A stretch of 64,000 bases of DNA, taken from Halioglobus japonicus (GTDB lineage: Bacteria > Pseudomonadota > Gammaproteobacteria > Pseudomonadales > Halieaceae). The DNA is taken from the NCBI GenBank assembly GCA_902705825.1, contig CACSIL010000023.1, positions 241,344 through 305,343 on the forward strand, given 5' to 3'. The position numbers were made by a program, and so were the translations under genes. The notes beneath the pieces were generated by a model, which worked only from the letters and a program-made list of their open reading frames with translations, was not told the DNA's origin and did no database searches. Below, piece after piece: positions 62,187 to 64,000 of this stretch (positions within the stretch are counted from its first letter, which is position 1; each line of letters begins with the position of its first letter).

Positions 62187-64000
62187 TTAAACCTTGAGCG
62201 GGTTGCTCTTTTCCGGGTCTACACCCAGAGCACCTATGGCCTGGGTTACAACGGCATGATCTATCTGCCCCTCATCGGCCAGGGCTTTCAGCGCTGCAAC
62301 AACGACATAGTTGCGGCTGACCTCAAAAAACTCTCGCAACTTGGCACGCGTATCGGAGCGACCGAAGCCATCGGTGCCAAGCACCGTGTAACTAGCGGGT
62401 ACAAATTCGCGAATCTGGTCGGCGTACAGCTTCACGTAATCCGTCGCGGCCACTACCGGTCCACCTGCATCCTGCAGCAGCTGCGTTACATAGGGAACAC
62501 GCTGCTCCTCCTCGGGGTGCATCAGGTTCCAGCGCTGCACTTCCCTGCCCTCGCGCTGCAACTCATTGACGCTGGTTAGGCTCCAGATATCTGCTGCTAC
62601 CTGATACTCGTTCTCCAGCATCTCTGCGGCCGCTTCAACCTCACGCAAAATAGTGCCGCCACCAAGCAACTGCACACGCAGTTTTAAATCGGCGCTGGAG
62701 GCCTTCAAGCGGTACATGCCGCGGATAATGCCCTCTTCAACACCCTGCGGCATTTCCGGCTGTACGTAGTTTTCATTCATCGTGGTGATGTAATAAAAAC
62801 GGTTCTCACCCTTGTGGTACATGCGCTGCAAACCGTCGTGGATTATCACCGCCAGTTCATAGGCATACGCCGGGTCATAGCTGACACAGTTGGGAATCGT
62901 CCCCGCCATCAAATGGCTGTGACCATCCTGGTGCTGCAAACCTTCACCGTTGAGGGTGGTCCGCCCGGCTGTTGCACCAATGAGAAACCCACGCGCCTGA
63001 CTATCTCCCGCTGCCCAGGCGAGATCGCCAATACGCTGAAAGCCAAACATGGAATAGAAAATGTAGAACGGCACCATTGGAAACCCACTGGTGCTATAGG
63101 ACGTTGACGCGGCCAACCATGCCGAGAATGCACCCGCTTCGTTGATGCCCTCTTCCAGTATCTGCCCTTTGATATCTTCCTTGTAAAACATCATCTGACC
63201 CGCATCCTGCGGCGTGTAGCGCTGGCCGACAGAGGAGTAAATACCCAGCTGTCGGAACATGCCTTCCATACCAAACGTACGGGCTTCATCCGGCACTATC
63301 GGCACCACGCGTTCCCCAATATCGGCATCTTTCACCAGGCTGGAAAGAATGCGCACAAACGCCATAGTGGTCGACACTTTACGCTCGCCACTGCTTTTGA
63401 GTTGATGCCCGAACGCGGTCAGCGGCGGCGTCTCCAGCAATTCCATAGTGGCGCGACGCTTGGGAAGGGGACCGCCGAGTGCTTCGCGGCGCTCACGCAT
63501 ATAACGCATCTCTGCACTATCGGGCGGCGGGCGGTAATAGGGAACACTTTCCAGTTCCTTGTCACTGATGGGGATATCAAAGCGGTCGCGGAAGGCTTTG
63601 AGGCTTTCCATATCCAGCTTTTTCAGGGAGTGTGTTTCATTGTGTGCCTCACCCGACCCGCCCGTGCCATAGCCCTTCACCGTCATCGCCAGTATCACAG
63701 TGGGACGCTCGTGTTCCTCTACGGCTGCGGCATAAGCGGCATAGACTTTATAAGGGTCATGGCCTCCGCGATTGAGATACATGATGTCGTCATCCGACAG
63801 GTCGGCTACCAACTCGAGTAACTCAGGATATTTGCCGAAGAAGTGCTCGCGCGTGTATGCGCCGCCGTTGTACTTATAATTCTGCAACTCACCGTCACAG
63901 ACCTCATCCATGCGTTTTTGCAACAGGCCAGTAGTATCTTTCTCCAGCAGGTGGTCCCATTTGCGACCCCATATCACCTTGATCACATTCCAGCCGGCGC
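62187..64000 (-). CDS. aceE: Pyruvate dehydrogenase E1, homodimeric type (partial, 5' end outside window)
   Basis: This is the C-terminal 604 residues of AceE, open at the right edge. The visible part begins AGWNVIKVIWGRKWD, typical of homodimeric E1, and contains PDEARTFGMEGMFRQLGIYS, EEGINEAGAFSAWLAASTSY, GLQHQDGHSHL and a C-terminal GTDGFGRSDTRAKLREFFEV. E1 decarboxylates pyruvate with thiamine diphosphate and acetylates the E2 lipoyl group. The thiamine-binding GDG-type site lies outside the window. The operon order is aceE then aceF, and the lpd gene is not visible here. Confidence 0.96.
   Translation of the reverse strand, partial: AGWNVIKVIWGRKWDHLLEKDTTGLLQKRMDEVCDGELQNYKYNGGAYTREHFFGKYPELLELVADLSDDDIMYLNRGGHDPYKVYAAYAAAVEEHERPTVILAMTVKGYGTGGSGEAHNETHSLKKLDMESLKAFRDRFDIPISDKELESVPYYRPPPDSAEMRYMRERREALGGPLPKRRATMELLETPPLTAFGHQLKSSGERKVSTTMAFVRILSSLVKDADIGERVVPIVPDEARTFGMEGMFRQLGIYSSVGQRYTPQDAGQMMFYKEDIKGQILEEGINEAGAFSAWLAASTSYSTSGFPMVPFYIFYSMFGFQRIGDLAWAAGDSQARGFLIGATAGRTTLNGEGLQHQDGHSHLMAGTIPNCVSYDPAYAYELAVIIHDGLQRMYHKGENRFYYITTMNENYVQPEMPQGVEEGIIRGMYRLKASSADLKLRVQLLGGGTILREVEAAAEMLENEYQVAADIWSLTSVNELQREGREVQRWNLMHPEEEQRVPYVTQLLQDAGGPVVAATDYVKLYADQIREFVPASYTVLGTDGFGRSDTRAKLREFFEVSRNYVVVAALKALADEGQIDHAVVTQAIGALGVDPEKSNPLKV

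Overview
The window looks like a chromosomal segment of a free-living, aerobic, probably marine gammaproteobacterium of the Halieaceae/Spongiibacteraceae type. This is inferred from the gene set: the nadA/bepA pair, FabV, MiaE, an E. coli-type Ppc and homodimeric AceE, PEP-CTERM proteins, and a complete steroid-ring catabolic cluster. No rRNA, tRNA, CRISPR array, prophage or insertion sequence was recognised. Genes are dense, with moderate GC and AT-rich intergenic stretches.

Layout. 1-8 kb: a secreted protein made of near-identical 13-residue KWGRRN repeats (its end lies off the left edge), a secreted subtilisin-family protease just upstream of it, and three cyclic-di-GMP enzymes. 8-12 kb: enoyl-CoA hydratase, a deazaflavin-type nitroreductase, nadA and bepA. 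12-28 kb: a surface-glycan region with two phytanoyl-CoA-dioxygenase-family enzymes, a methyltransferase, five glycosyltransferases, three stand-alone sulfotransferases, one glycosyltransferase/sulfotransferase fusion and an AmpG permease. 28-44 kb: a 16-kb co-directional cluster matching the actinobacterial KstR2 regulon for the last two steroid rings (HIP, methylhexahydroindanedione propionate): fadD3, ipdA, ipdB, ipdC, echA20, two acyl-CoA dehydrogenase pairs, fadA6, ipdF, an SDR and a thiolase. Here it carries two Lrp/AsnC regulator genes right after fadD3 instead of the TetR regulator known from actinobacteria. 44-52 kb: PEP-CTERM protein, MscK-like channel, GST-like protein, a secreted protein and a PEP-CTERM-like GDSL esterase. 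52-64 kb: ppc, acyl-CoA synthetase, metallo-hydrolase, fabV, miaE, a glycosyltransferase-like protein, aceF and aceE (cut by the right edge).

How the parts work together. The steroid cluster should turn HIP, via its CoA ester, ring-D and ring-C hydrolysis and beta-oxidation, into acetyl-CoA, propionyl-CoA and succinyl-CoA-level products. Ppc and pyruvate dehydrogenase are the nearby central-carbon steps. The glycan region, with several sulfotransferases and no polymerase or flippase seen here, probably decorates a sulfated surface polysaccharide; its distal genes lie directly downstream of the last steroid gene on the same strand. The most unusual locus is at the left edge, where a multicopy peptide-like precursor with dibasic sites sits beside a subtilisin-like protease and c-di-GMP signalling genes.
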